Source of the DNA: Trichuris trichiura
Taxonomy: Eukaryota; Nematoda; Enoplea; Trichinellida; Trichuridae
Assembly: GCA_037903355.1 (NCBI GenBank)
Contig: JBAJFE010000048.1
Span: 1 to 64,000 of the forward strand
Direction: 5' to 3'
Length of the DNA: 64,000 nt
A model generated the notes under the pieces. That model saw only the letters and a list, made by a program, of their open reading frames with translations. It searched no databases and was not told the DNA's origin. Numbering within the stretch: the first letter of the stretch is position 1; each line of letters starts with the position of its first letter. The translations under genes and the position numbers were made by a program. This document shows positions 51,157-60,081 of the stretch, piece after piece.

Positions 51157-53230
51157 GCAGCGGGCATTGCAAGCGCATTCTATTCGGTGAATAGTGCTTA
51201 GTTTAACGTGTATCGGTATCGTGGTTCCACTATTCCTCAAAATAGACTTCAATGGACGCAGATCTGAGTAGATCCTGGAATTTAGTGCTCACTGTTCATT
51301 TATGACCAAGACTTGAAGAAGAACGCAAGTAACGGGAACTTTCGTGGTACTGTTAGGCGTAAAGGCTCCGCGAATTTTGCCAATGCTCACTCTCGACCTT
51401 TGGCTAAAGATAACTTGTCGCAAGAAGCCGTTCGACGTATGGAACCTTGATAAGGCACCTTATGTTCACTATGAACTAGGTCGTAAAAGCGAGAATTATT
51501 CTAATGATCCAAAACAAACAGCACAGATTAACCCTTTGACCAGTTGTCAAATCTTTATGTCACCCTGGCAACGATGAAACTTTGCTTTTGATTTGCTATC
51601 GCTTATGACGGTAGCAGAAATGTTCTGGAGATTACCAAGGTTCACCTGTTTGCTTTCGAGAGCAAAAGTTAAAGCGCTTGTTCACAAACAGCTACCGCTT
51701 TTCCAGTCTCTCAATTAAAAGGTGAACAAAGAAAAGCGAATGTCAGAACGACGTTCGAACATGTAATCCGTGCAGTTACCCTGACAATCGCAAACAGAAT
51801 GAAGAACTAAGACAGAGTTCTTATTTTTGCGCCTTTCTTAGGTCTGGTAGGTTATAATTGTGATGTGTGCTCTGTCATTTTGCTCAAACAAACCGAATGC
51901 AACCAGTCACACAATCATCTCCGTATTCTTAATCAACTTTGTTGCCTTTGTCCCAGCTAATGGAAGGATTATGGCATACAAAGGCGCCTCTGGTTTTTCG
52001 TAGGGTAACATGCTCCCATTGCATATGATTTTCAGTGGGAGGACGAGAGAGCATTCAAACAAAGATGCAGAGGCGTCAAGTTCAGTGAAGCGTGAGCTGT
52101 TCTGATCAGTAAAACCAGGAACTGCCCATTAAGTCCTTCATCCGTATCTTGCTCATTAAGACGGCTAGCTACAGGTAACCACATGTTGCGTGTGTTTAAT
52201 GCTGGCGACAGAATCAGAAGCGTTCCGAAAGCTTTGAGGCAACAGTCTTCTATTTTCAACTAAGCATGAAGTTCTTCTCTCAATCTTCTTAATCTTCAAC
52301 GACCTGTAGCGACCCACGATTAAAAACCTTTCCGTTTTTTCCTTTGCGAACTAATTAGATACATGTGACTATGATTATAGACGAAGAAATTACGCGTTAC
52401 CCGTTGGTAAAAGATAACAGTCACATGTCAACCATGTGTCGTGACCTGCGTTTATCGGCATTTTTAAGCGAAATTAAACAGTTGTATCAAAAGCAGTTGT
52501 GCTGATCGAACAGCGAACGTACCCATTACAGACCAACACCTAGGACGTTTGGTAGTTGTCAGCATTGAGCAACGACTATCCTAGACGAACATGATAGGGT
52601 GATGGTTCTGATATCCCAGGCTTAAACTATGGTGTAAACTGCATTACTTCTACTTAAAATTATTGCACACCAAATGACATTTCAACTTCAGTAGAATAAG
52701 CTGTGCTGTTATTTTTTTAAACCTTTGCTGTTGCTAACGGATTTCGTAATCCATCAAGCAGGCAGTAAGCTTTGGTAAATTTAAAATTTCGGTGCATTAA
52801 GCGATCTTACAGTGTTTCTTCAGAAAACGTATGCAGCCTTTCTGAGACAGCCAATATTCAAATTTAACTGTTTCTATGGATAAGGAGTTTTATTACTATT
52901 CATAAGCCATTATGACTTAAGAAGCTGACTGAAAACAGTATGAGGTACCTATGGCTAATTTTGGGAAATGAGAAACTAAAAGCAGCAGGTGAGTGATAGC
53001 TCATCATAGTAACACGAGGTACTAGCATTACGCGCAGGTTGAGAAGACATAATAACAGAAAACAGCATTTTCTCAAGTCACATGATGGAATCCTACCACT
53101 AGATACACAGAAAAGAATACTGCGCTGCTATTATCTTCAGCAGTGATTCGTCAATCCCTGCGGAAAATAAAGTCATTCTTTTCTAAAGACAAACGGCGTT
53201 GAGACAAATCCACAGATAACGAGGGCCTAC
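51157..53230. other. Unassigned sequence with scattered transposon marks
   Basis: Open frames at 51344-51577 and 52032-52259 match no family I know. A hammerhead-like motif lies at 52202. The end, 53207-53230 (CACAGATAACGAGGGCCTACTGTA), is a Tigger2-like terminal repeat like that at 27897. Confidence 0.45.
52202..52230 (+). ncRNA. Hammerhead-like motif, CTGGCGA variant
   Basis: CTGGCGA, C, AGAAT, loop, GTTCC, GAAA. It shares the A6 to G change with 19420-19447, so both descend from the same sub-family. Confidence 0.4.
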
Positions 53231-53237
53231 TGTACAT

Positions 53238-53785
53238 AGAACTGATAACTGGTTCATTGACCGTCTATCGCTGGGTTCGCGATGGAATGACGGGAAAAAC
53301 TCGGATGCAAACAAAAGCGGCTAACGAAATTCTTTGTCCGCAGGTGTGTGGCTACAATACTCGCATTGGTCGACGATTACAAACTGAACGTCACCATCAC
53401 GCTGGTAAGATCAGCAGACAAGGCCGACATCCTAACGCGAGTCTCGCGACGATGGATGGCGCCTACCGATTCCGTAGAAACTCCGGTCTGCGCGATGGCG
53501 GCGAGCAATGAAACCGTGAAGCTGACTACCGAAGTGCGGCATGTTTCGGGTCAACCTGGTGTACGACGGGCCCTCTACTTTGCCAGGCGTCGTGATACTA
53601 TAGTATCGAAGAGGGGTGTCAGTCGGGTGATCAGTGAGCGCGATATCTGCCATTCGATCGACCCTACAGCAGTAAAGTGGAAGCGGCGAAAGCCGGAGTT
53701 CAGCAGAGTGTGGCAGAGGCTAAGCCTGGATGTCACTCACTATAAAAGCAGGCTCTACTTGAGCCTCATAGGTTGCAGTGACTGA
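53238..53785 (+). pseudogene. Gypsy-like RNase H and integrase zinc-domain fragment
   Basis: Plus strand, two frames. 53238-53345 reads TVYRWVRDGMTGKTRMQTKA. 53348-53785 reads LALVDDYKLNVTITLVRSA, then RHVSGQPGVRRALYFARRRD and ERDICHSIDPTAVKWKRRKP. It matches the internal part of the element at 20669-22193 and extends slightly further, to the start of the integrase core (RVWQRLSLDVTHY). No LTRs were seen. Confidence 0.75.
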
Positions 53786-54194
53786 ACCCTCGAAATTTGC
53801 AATATGGCATCCCCGTCATTAGGCATCACGGGAAGTGTAGCAAGCTAATCGGTCTCCCTGGGAGTCTTCTTCAGCAATGTAAGCTGCGTGACAGCTTATT
53901 GCGCCAGAGCAAAACTGGTATCCCTATCTTCCAGCGAGGAAAAGGGAACAGATAAGCGCAACGTGGGGGAGGGGGAGTGCTTTGCTTGGGGGCAAGAGCA
54001 GTGCTTAGCCGAAGCGATGGTTGCTGGAACTTGAGGGTGGTGCGAGTGTGTGATCTGCCAGTGTAGTCGGAGTAAAAATTTTTCGTTCTCCTTCCTTGCG
54101 TGTGTTTACTGCAACAAGTTCATTTAAATCTGTTTGTATTTTGCCATCCATCTTTGTTTCGGTCTTCCTCGAGGGCGTTTTCCCCTGTTGAATG

Positions 54195-54332
54195 TGTAAT
54201 AACAAGAGACGATGCGCACGCAAGTCCTCCTTTACTCTACAGTCACTGCTGTACATTGCATAATTACAGTACAATGTGTGCTCGAGAACGGTTACGGAGC
54301 AGCGCCTATTATCCACCCTAACTGATACTACA
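54195..54332 (-). repeat. Gypsy 3' LTR
   Basis: 138 bp; differs from the other LTR at about five positions. A G-rich purine tract (GGTGGGGGACGGG on minus, about 54333-54346) lies directly before it. Confidence 0.92.
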
Positions 54333-54344
54333 CCCGTCCCCCAC

Positions 54345-54480
54345 CAACGCAAGCTCGTGTGGGGATCGCGGAAACATAGTCTCGTAAATATGTTGGTGGC
54401 CGCCGCTGTCTGTCAGGATACCGCCGTTGTTCTGTTGTCTGTGGGTTCCCGTGGTGCCAATGGAATATCTCCATGGGTGT
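54345..54480 (-). pseudogene. Gypsy pol C-terminal end beyond the PLE
   Basis: The minus frame reads MEIFHWHHGNPQTTEQ, then RQRRPPTYLRDYV, an Arg/Pro-rich end usual for Gypsy pol. It is the continuation of 56760-58994 after the PLE insert and stops just before the purine tract and LTR. Confidence 0.7.
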
Positions 54481-54552
54481 CTTCATAGTAGATCTTCAGA
54501 TTCACGGGTTTGGCCTGTTGGATGTATCTGTAAGTAAACTTCAAAGTGCCCT

Positions 54553-54570
54553 ACCAACGGATGGATGAGC
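54553..54570 (-). repeat. PLE terminal block
   Basis: ACCAACGGATGGATGAGC on plus. It lies 3' of the PLE frame and its ribozyme-like motif, giving the order frame, motif, block in this best-preserved copy. Confidence 0.75.
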
Positions 54571-54610
54571 AAATTGTAAGAGAAAATACAGAACAATTTG
54601 TATACCGTAC

Positions 54611-54640
54611 GTTTCGGAACTGCTCGTGTTCCGTCGTCAG
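54611..54640 (-). ncRNA. Hammerhead-ribozyme-like motif, best copy
   Basis: Minus strand: CTGACGA, C, GGAAC, loop ACGAGCA, GTTCC, GAAAC, then GTACGGTA. Core boxes CTGANGA and GAAA are exact. After GAAAC the run GTACGGTA can make the very short stem III of PLE-type hammerheads, with GTA as cleavage triplet. It lies 66 bp after the stop of the PLE frame. Hammerheads of this minimal type are established in Penelope-like elements. An unpaired pyrimidine sits between CTGACGA and stem II, and a stem I was not clearly found, so activity is not certain. Confidence 0.7.
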
Positions 54641-54705
54641 CAGTGTTGGGGAGGTGTTTATTCGGTAAGGGGTTTATATAGCGCATGGGTACAATGGGTG
54701 TTTGA

Positions 54706-56724
54706 TTAGTTGGGTAGGGCGCAGCATTGGAATTTATTAATCGGCGCAGCCCATACTTCACTAACCTCCACGCCATTGTCGCGATTGATAGTGGAGTTGC
54801 TCTGGATGTACAGAGCCTCCTTAATACGCCTAAGATGTAACAAGTTTTCGTGGCATATGATCTTCGGGTGCGGGTCGAGTGTGCACCGAGATGCGTGCTC
54901 AACGATCACTGAGGCACTTATCGCGTTCTCCATGGCTTTTCGAGGGTCCGTTGTCGGTGGACGCCCTCGGCCGGTGGCCTGTACCCCATTGAGTCTTCGT
55001 TCGGCGTTCTTGTATGTCAACACATTCTTCATGTGTTGGCCGAATCTCTTAAGTAAAGTGTTGCCCGTTTCTCCTATGTACGAGGCGTTGCAACCACACT
55101 TTATTTGGTAAATGACACCGGGTCTGCTGTCAAAAGGAACCTTGATCTTGTCATTTCTCACAATCGAACGAAGATTACATGAACTTTTAAATCTCACGTT
55201 GAAATTTAAGGAGCGCCCCAGTCTCCTGATCCGTTCACTTAAACCACTGTAGTAGGGAAGGAGCAGCACCGGGCGTTGTTGGTTATCAGGCGGGGACGGT
55301 GATGAAGGTTTATTTTGTTGGCACTGTTTAATAATGGAATTGATGAATTTACTGGGGTATCCGTTACTGCATAGTGTGTTATAAATGTGTCTTAATTCTG
55401 TATTTAAATATTCGGGGTCACAAACCGTTAGGGCCCTGTCAACCATCCCTTTAACTATACCTCTTTTAACTGAAATAGGGTGATGAGAAGAAAAGTTTAG
55501 GTGCCGGTCCGAGTGGGTAGGTTTCCTATAAACTGTTGTTTTTAACTTATTCCCTTGTTTAATGACTAAGACATCTAGAAAAGGGAGTTTACAATTATTT
55601 TCCTTCTCAATGGTTAGCGTTATCTGGTTGGGGAAGAGACTATTCAGGTGTTCCAAGAGAGTTTCTTCACTGCCTGATTTTATGATGGCAAAGATGTCGT
55701 CTACATATCTTTTGAAAATGATAGGAGGGGCACAGTCTTGCAGAGTGCTGAAGGCTTTTTCTTCGAGATGTTCCATGAAGATCTCCGCAAGTATGGGGGA
55801 GAGTGGACTGCCCATAGGCGCACCGTCCTTTTGTGAGAAGAAACTATCCTGGAATCTGAAGTAGTTGCCCTCGCGCATGCAGAACGACACTAATTTAACT
55901 ATGTGGGTGGGGTTTAATTTCGTCCTCTGCAAGATGGTGTCATCTGCATCTAACAGAGTTTGAAGCAAGTTGATGGTATATTTTATGGGAACGCTTGTGA
56001 AAAGGTCTTTTACATCGTAACTGACCATGATGTCACCGGGCTGCATTTTTATGTCTTTTAGTGTGGAACAAAATTCTTTACAATTTTTAACATTGGACTC
56101 GCGTTTACCGGTTAGGGGTTGGATTATAGTTTTTAGATATGAACAAAGTCTTGAGGTGACACTATTAATGCTGGAGACAACTGGTCTTAGAGGGACACCT
56201 GGTTTGTGGATTTTGGGAAGGCCGTAAAGTTCAGGGCACCTAGTGTTACTGATGTATGAGAGACTACGGTTTATTTTAGAAATAATTGGGTCTTGGGGTT
56301 CATTGGCGAAGGAGTCTAACATATTTTGCAAAAGTTTTCGGGTCTTATCGGTCGGGTCTTGTTTTATGGGACGGTAAACGGGGTTGCTGAGGAGCTCATT
56401 TATCTTTTGTGTGTAGATGTTCCTATCCAGTATAACAACCGTATTACCTTTGTCAGCCTTCGTAATCACAATGTTCGTTCTAGATTTTAGACTTTTAATG
56501 ATCCCCCGTTCTGAACTACTTAGGTTTGGGGTCGGACGATTGTTGTTGTTGTTGCGCAATACTAGGCTGGAGATGTGACCTTTAATTTCTTTAGCCACTT
56601 TAGGATCGGTTTGCGCGAGACCGTACTCTGTGGAGGCAATTATATCTAGAATCGGGGGGTTCTTAGGAGTGGGAACGAAATTTAAACCTTTGCCTAAAAC
56701 TGCTTTCTCATTGTCCGTTTAGAA
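54706..56724 (-). CDS. PLE reverse transcriptase with GIY-YIG endonuclease
   Basis: At least 630 codons open on minus, continuing upstream of 56598 to a TAA near 56725. The expected initiator part (FNLSSLVL) is one base out of phase at about 56722, so a single frameshift separates it from the rest. Blocks in order: KAVLGKGLNFVPTPK; the PLE signature KADKGNTVV; LPKIHKPGVPLRPVVSSINS; MVSYDVKDLFTSVP; GAPMGSPLSPILAEIFMEHL; the palm motif KRYVDDIFAII; linker; GIY-YIG as GVIYQIKCGCNASYIGETGN with LKRFGQHM; the tail KEALYIQSNSTINRD. RT copies the RNA at a nick made by the nuclease. It is the only PLE frame here that could be nearly functional. Confidence 0.93.
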
Positions 56725-56761
56725 CAAGGGAGCTGAGGTTAAACATTTCGACTTCTGGTGG

Positions 56762-57690
56762 CGTCCTTTCTGTGCGCGGTTGTAGCCGATTGATGTGCAC
56801 GATTTTGCACGTGTTGTCGTTTCTGCGCACTTTAACACTTGTGGGGTTTAGCGTTTCAACTACAGACAATCCTTCCTGCCATTGCGGTCTTAGTTTATTG
56901 CGTCTGGGGTATCACAACCATACTGGTGTTCCAGGGGCGAGTTCAGGTCGGGAAGTCGCTCGAGAGTCGTAAGCAAGCTTTTGTTGTTCCGACGCAGAGA
57001 CCAGATGTTCCTGGACGAGTGCCTGCAATCGTTGCATCGTGTGTGCTGTAGTCTTTCGGACCAGTTGTCTATTGAGTAATGCCACGGATTTTGCAACGTT
57101 GGTACTATTGGGAGCGCCTTCAAATCTCTGCCGAACATCAAAGTAAAGGATGTGTTGCCGGTTGAAGCGTGCCTAGAAGTGCGGTAGGCGTATAGGAGCA
57201 ACGGAAGGTGTTCTTCCCATTGGGACTCGTTCCGAACGTACGTTCGGAACATCTGCAACAGCGATCTGTTTGCTCTTTCCACAAGTCCGTCACTTTGCGG
57301 ATGGAATGGGGTTGTGCGTGTCTTTTTCACTCCAAAGGAACGCAATACTTGATGCAGTAAGTCGCTTTCAAAGTTACTGTCTTGATCAGAGTGCAACACG
57401 GACGGAATTCCCATACGACAGAAGATTCCAGTTAGTTCGCGGCTGACTGTTTCGGCCGTTTGGTTTCTTAGTGGAACAGCTTCCAGCCACTTGGTGAAAT
57501 AATCTTGCACAACGAGCAGATATTTATTACCTTGTATGGACAGTGGCACCTCGAGCACATCCACTCCGAGGCGTTCCCATGGTCGTCCAATTGAGGACGT
57601 TGGTTGTAGGGGGACCGGAGGGGGAGGCGGGAGCTTTGCCTGTTGGCAACTGATGCAACTTTTGCAATACTCTTCAACGTCTTTTGTCAT
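56762..57690 (-). pseudogene. Gypsy integrase
   Basis: The zinc ligands CKSCISCQ at the start are followed by the catalytic core. First aspartate in RLGVDVLEVPLS, second in VLHSDQDSNFES, glutamate in SDGLVERANRSL; all three are present. A frameshift after SERLQ near 57040 moves the C-terminal domain (NTCKIVHINRLQPRTER, near 56800) into another frame. The gene is broken by the PLE at about 56760. Confidence 0.88.
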
Positions 57691-57696
57691 GCCCGG

Positions 57697-58442
57697 TCAA
57701 TACGACATTGCGGCTAGTTTGGCCAGTGTTTTGGACACTCCGAAGTGGCCTGCAGTGCAGACGTCGTGAGCTGAGCGAAGAAAGTCTTCTCGAAGTCGTC
57801 TAGGGACGACGACTACCCGAACAGGTTCCGTCGCATAACGTGGCTGCAACGTACGGGCAACGACTCCGTCGACGACACTCAGCTGGTGGCGCACTTGGCG
57901 CAACCTTCGGGGAATCGGTAATCTGCTGCTAAAAGGGATGTTGCGTAGTAGTGCCTCTCTAACAGCGCTTAAGATCGAATCCCGCTGCTGTTCTCGACGC
58001 AGTGTATCCATGCTAATTTCTGTAGTAACTGACGTAGCAGCGCATCTATCCTGACTTCTGGATAGTGCGTCTGCGTTTGTGTTGGTGTGGCCTGGCCGAT
58101 ATTTGATAACATAGTCGTATTCCTGGATAGCTAACGCCCAACGGGCCAAACGTCCGTCCATCTTTTGTGCTGCGAGCCACTGTAACGGGGCGTGGTCTGT
58201 GAAGATTGTGAAAGATCGGCCCAAAAGATAATGGCGGAATGTCTTCAAAGCGAACACGATTCCCAAACATTCCTTTTCTATGGTGCTATAATTCCTTTTA
58301 CTTCTTGTTAGACTGCGGCTGGCAAAGGCAACAACGCGTCCTTGTTGTTCCAACACAGCTCCCAGGCCGGTGTCGCTCGCATCGGTCATCAATTCGAAGG
58401 GCTTATGAAAGTTTGGAAGCGTCAGAAAGGGGGCTGTTGTCA
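57697..58442 (-). pseudogene. Gypsy RNase H and linker
   Basis: A clean 248-codon frame. RNase H: FELMTDASDTGLGAVLEQ, then STIEKECLGIVFALKTFRHY and FTIFTDHAPLQWL, and the tether ending RPGHTNTNADALSR. The integrase zinc domain begins near 57800 (HDVCTAGHFGVSKTLAKL). It ends in a TGA near 57697, at a place where the family has tryptophan, and the integrase follows in the same frame. Confidence 0.88.
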
Positions 58443-58994
58443 AGAGTTTTTTCAGGTTGTCGAATGCGGCCTAACACGCATTTGTCCAGTGAAAAACAGT
58501 ATCCTCACGTAGTAAATTATACAATGGCTCAACAACAGTTGCGTAGTTGGGAACAAAACGCCTGTAATAGGACGTTAGCCCGAGGAAGCGTTTAAGCATC
58601 TTTTTGTCTGCTGGTATTGGCCAAGATGCTATAGCCAAGACCTTGGATGGGTTCGGGGCAACACCGTTAGCTGAAAACACGTGTCCTATCCTACATTTGG
58701 ATCCTTTGAGCGTCAGACCGGTATCTGTCAATTTTTCCAGAACAGCTTGTAGGTGCAGTGCATGAGTTGTGTGGTCGGGTGAAAAGATAACAATATCATC
58801 AAGGTAGACAGCGGCGATGTCACAATCGCTCAGAATAATGTCCATCATTCGTTGAAAGGTACTTGGGGCTCCGGTTAGGCCGAAAGGCATTCTTTTAAAC
58901 TGGAACAGGCTCATGCCAGGTCCCGGGGAGAATGCTGTTTTCTCCACGTCCTGTGGACTGATAAGAACTTGCCAAAACCACGCTCTGCTACCAG
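58443..58994 (-). pseudogene. Gypsy reverse transcriptase (C-terminal half)
   Basis: Starts abruptly in the middle of RT with FWQVLISPQDVEKTAFS, then MPFGLTGAPSTFQRMMD and the palm motif AAVYLDDIVIFS (YLDD intact). Next are FLGLTSYYRRFVPNYA and a nonsense TAG near 58470. The first half of RT is deleted together with gag and protease. Confidence 0.88.
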
Positions 58995-59132
58995 TGTAAT
59001 AACAAGAGACGATGCGCACGCAAGTCCTCCTTTACTTTACAGTCACTGCTGTACATTGCATAATTACAGTACAATGTGTGCTCGAGAACGGTTACGGAGC
59101 AGTGCCTATTATCTGCCGTAACTGATACTACA
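58995..59132 (-). repeat. Gypsy 5' LTR
   Basis: 138 bp. Followed on minus by the primer site and then, abruptly, by the RT coding sequence. Confidence 0.92.
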
Positions 59133-59199
59133 AATGCGCAGTAGCAACTTTTTCGCAAGATGGTTCTAAATGAGCCATCTTAATAAAAAGAAATAGTAA

Positions 59200-59720
59200 A
59201 TTTGCCGCCTAATGAACTGGAAAAATGGCTCACAGCGGCAAAGAAGTCCTGGTATTACTGAGGAATCAAGAAGTCTGGGAACTGGTCAAGTTACCCGCCG
59301 GAAGAAAGGTATTAGCATCGAAATGGGTATTCAAATTAAACAGAAATGCAGACGCCTCAATCGATACATGTAAAGGGAGACTAATGGCACGTCGTTTTTC
59401 ACAGCACTACAGTGAAGAATGCGATGAGACGTTTGCGCCTGTAGTGAGGTATGAAACTATTCGAACGCTACGTAGCATACCAGCCATATAATTTCTGCAT
59501 GTTCGTTATTTTGACGTAAAATGTGCGTTCTTCAATGGTGAAATTCAAGAAGGATTATATATGTAACAACCGCCAGGCTTTGAAGATCCAGGAAAAGAAG
59601 ATTTTGTGTTATGATTGAAACGCAGTATTTATGGTCTGAAGTATTCAGCACTAGCATGGAAGAAAGCCACAGAAACGCTGGCGGATTTCGGCTTCCACCG
59701 TGCAAAGCAGACTTAGGCTT
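59200..59720 (+). pseudogene. Copia-type reverse transcriptase fragment
   Basis: From about 59225: the frame with EVWELVKLPAGRKVLASKWV, then RLMARRFSQHYSEECDETFA and PVVRYETIRTL. It stops at 59489 and continues in other frames with FDVKCAFFNGEIQEGLYM, QPPGFEDPGKEDFV and SIYGLKYSALAWKKATETL. This is the N-terminal and middle part of a Ty1/Copia RT. The YVDD palm motif is missing. It sits directly beside the AATG duplication of the Gypsy element, so Gypsy probably inserted close to or into it. Confidence 0.85.
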
Positions 59721-60081
59721 ATCCACAGGAAGGGAATCCAGCGGTACCGCAACGTACGTGCCGTTCAACAGCGTCAATTTTCCATCCGTCGAATCGCCAG
59801 ACGGCAAACTGACGCTGTTGAACCAGTGACGATGAGCTAACGATACTGAAAATTACCAATGGAGTGACTTACTGGTATGAAAGCGGCTTCCCGCACGAGC
59901 GTCGTCACATTGACATGCGCCCGACAAGATGTCGCCAGCAAAAGGTTACGTACGAAGAAAATGTTGATTCGGGAAGCTATACATAGTAAAGCATTTTCAG
60001 GAGGGCAATACAGTACGCGTCACCATGGAATTATACTCATTCGTTTTCTTGAAAATCCATGTTGTAGATAGGTTATTTTAG
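59720..60081. other. Upstream flank of the SYAP1-like gene
   Basis: Contains a hairpin: GTTCAACAGCGTCAATTTTC (59763) against GCAAACTGACGCTGTTGAAC (59822). It should hold the promoter of the next gene; no specific element could be picked out. Confidence 0.5.

Larger units (their letters stand above)
54480..56760 (-). mobile_element. Penelope-like element, nearly intact, inserted in Gypsy
   Basis: Within the Gypsy pol. The junction on the high side is at about 56760, where the Gypsy text IVHINRLQPRTERTPPE gives way to PLE text. On the low side Gypsy resumes at about 54480 (MEIFHWHHG...). Order in the PLE direction: RT, GIY-YIG, stop at 54706, hammerhead-like motif, terminal block. The youngest-looking PLE in the window. 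Confidence 0.85.
54195..59132 (-). mobile_element. Gypsy LTR retrotransposon with deleted 5' region and a PLE inside
   Basis: Two 138-bp LTRs (54195-54332 and 58995-59132) in the same orientation are flanked by the 4-bp target duplication AATG (54191-54194 and 59133-59136). Read on minus, the LTR starts TGTAGTATCAGTTA and ends TTATTACA. The 5' LTR (right) is followed by TGGTAGCAGAGCGTGG, a primer site resembling the initiator-tRNA-Met type. The text then jumps straight into the middle of RT, so gag, protease and half of RT are deleted. Pol runs to about 56760, where a PLE interrupts it, and ends at about 54345 beside a purine tract. Confidence 0.92.

Noticed and set aside
51344..51577. Possible small gene
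   Set aside because: 77 codons without domain, homologue memory or splice context; kept only as unassigned sequence.
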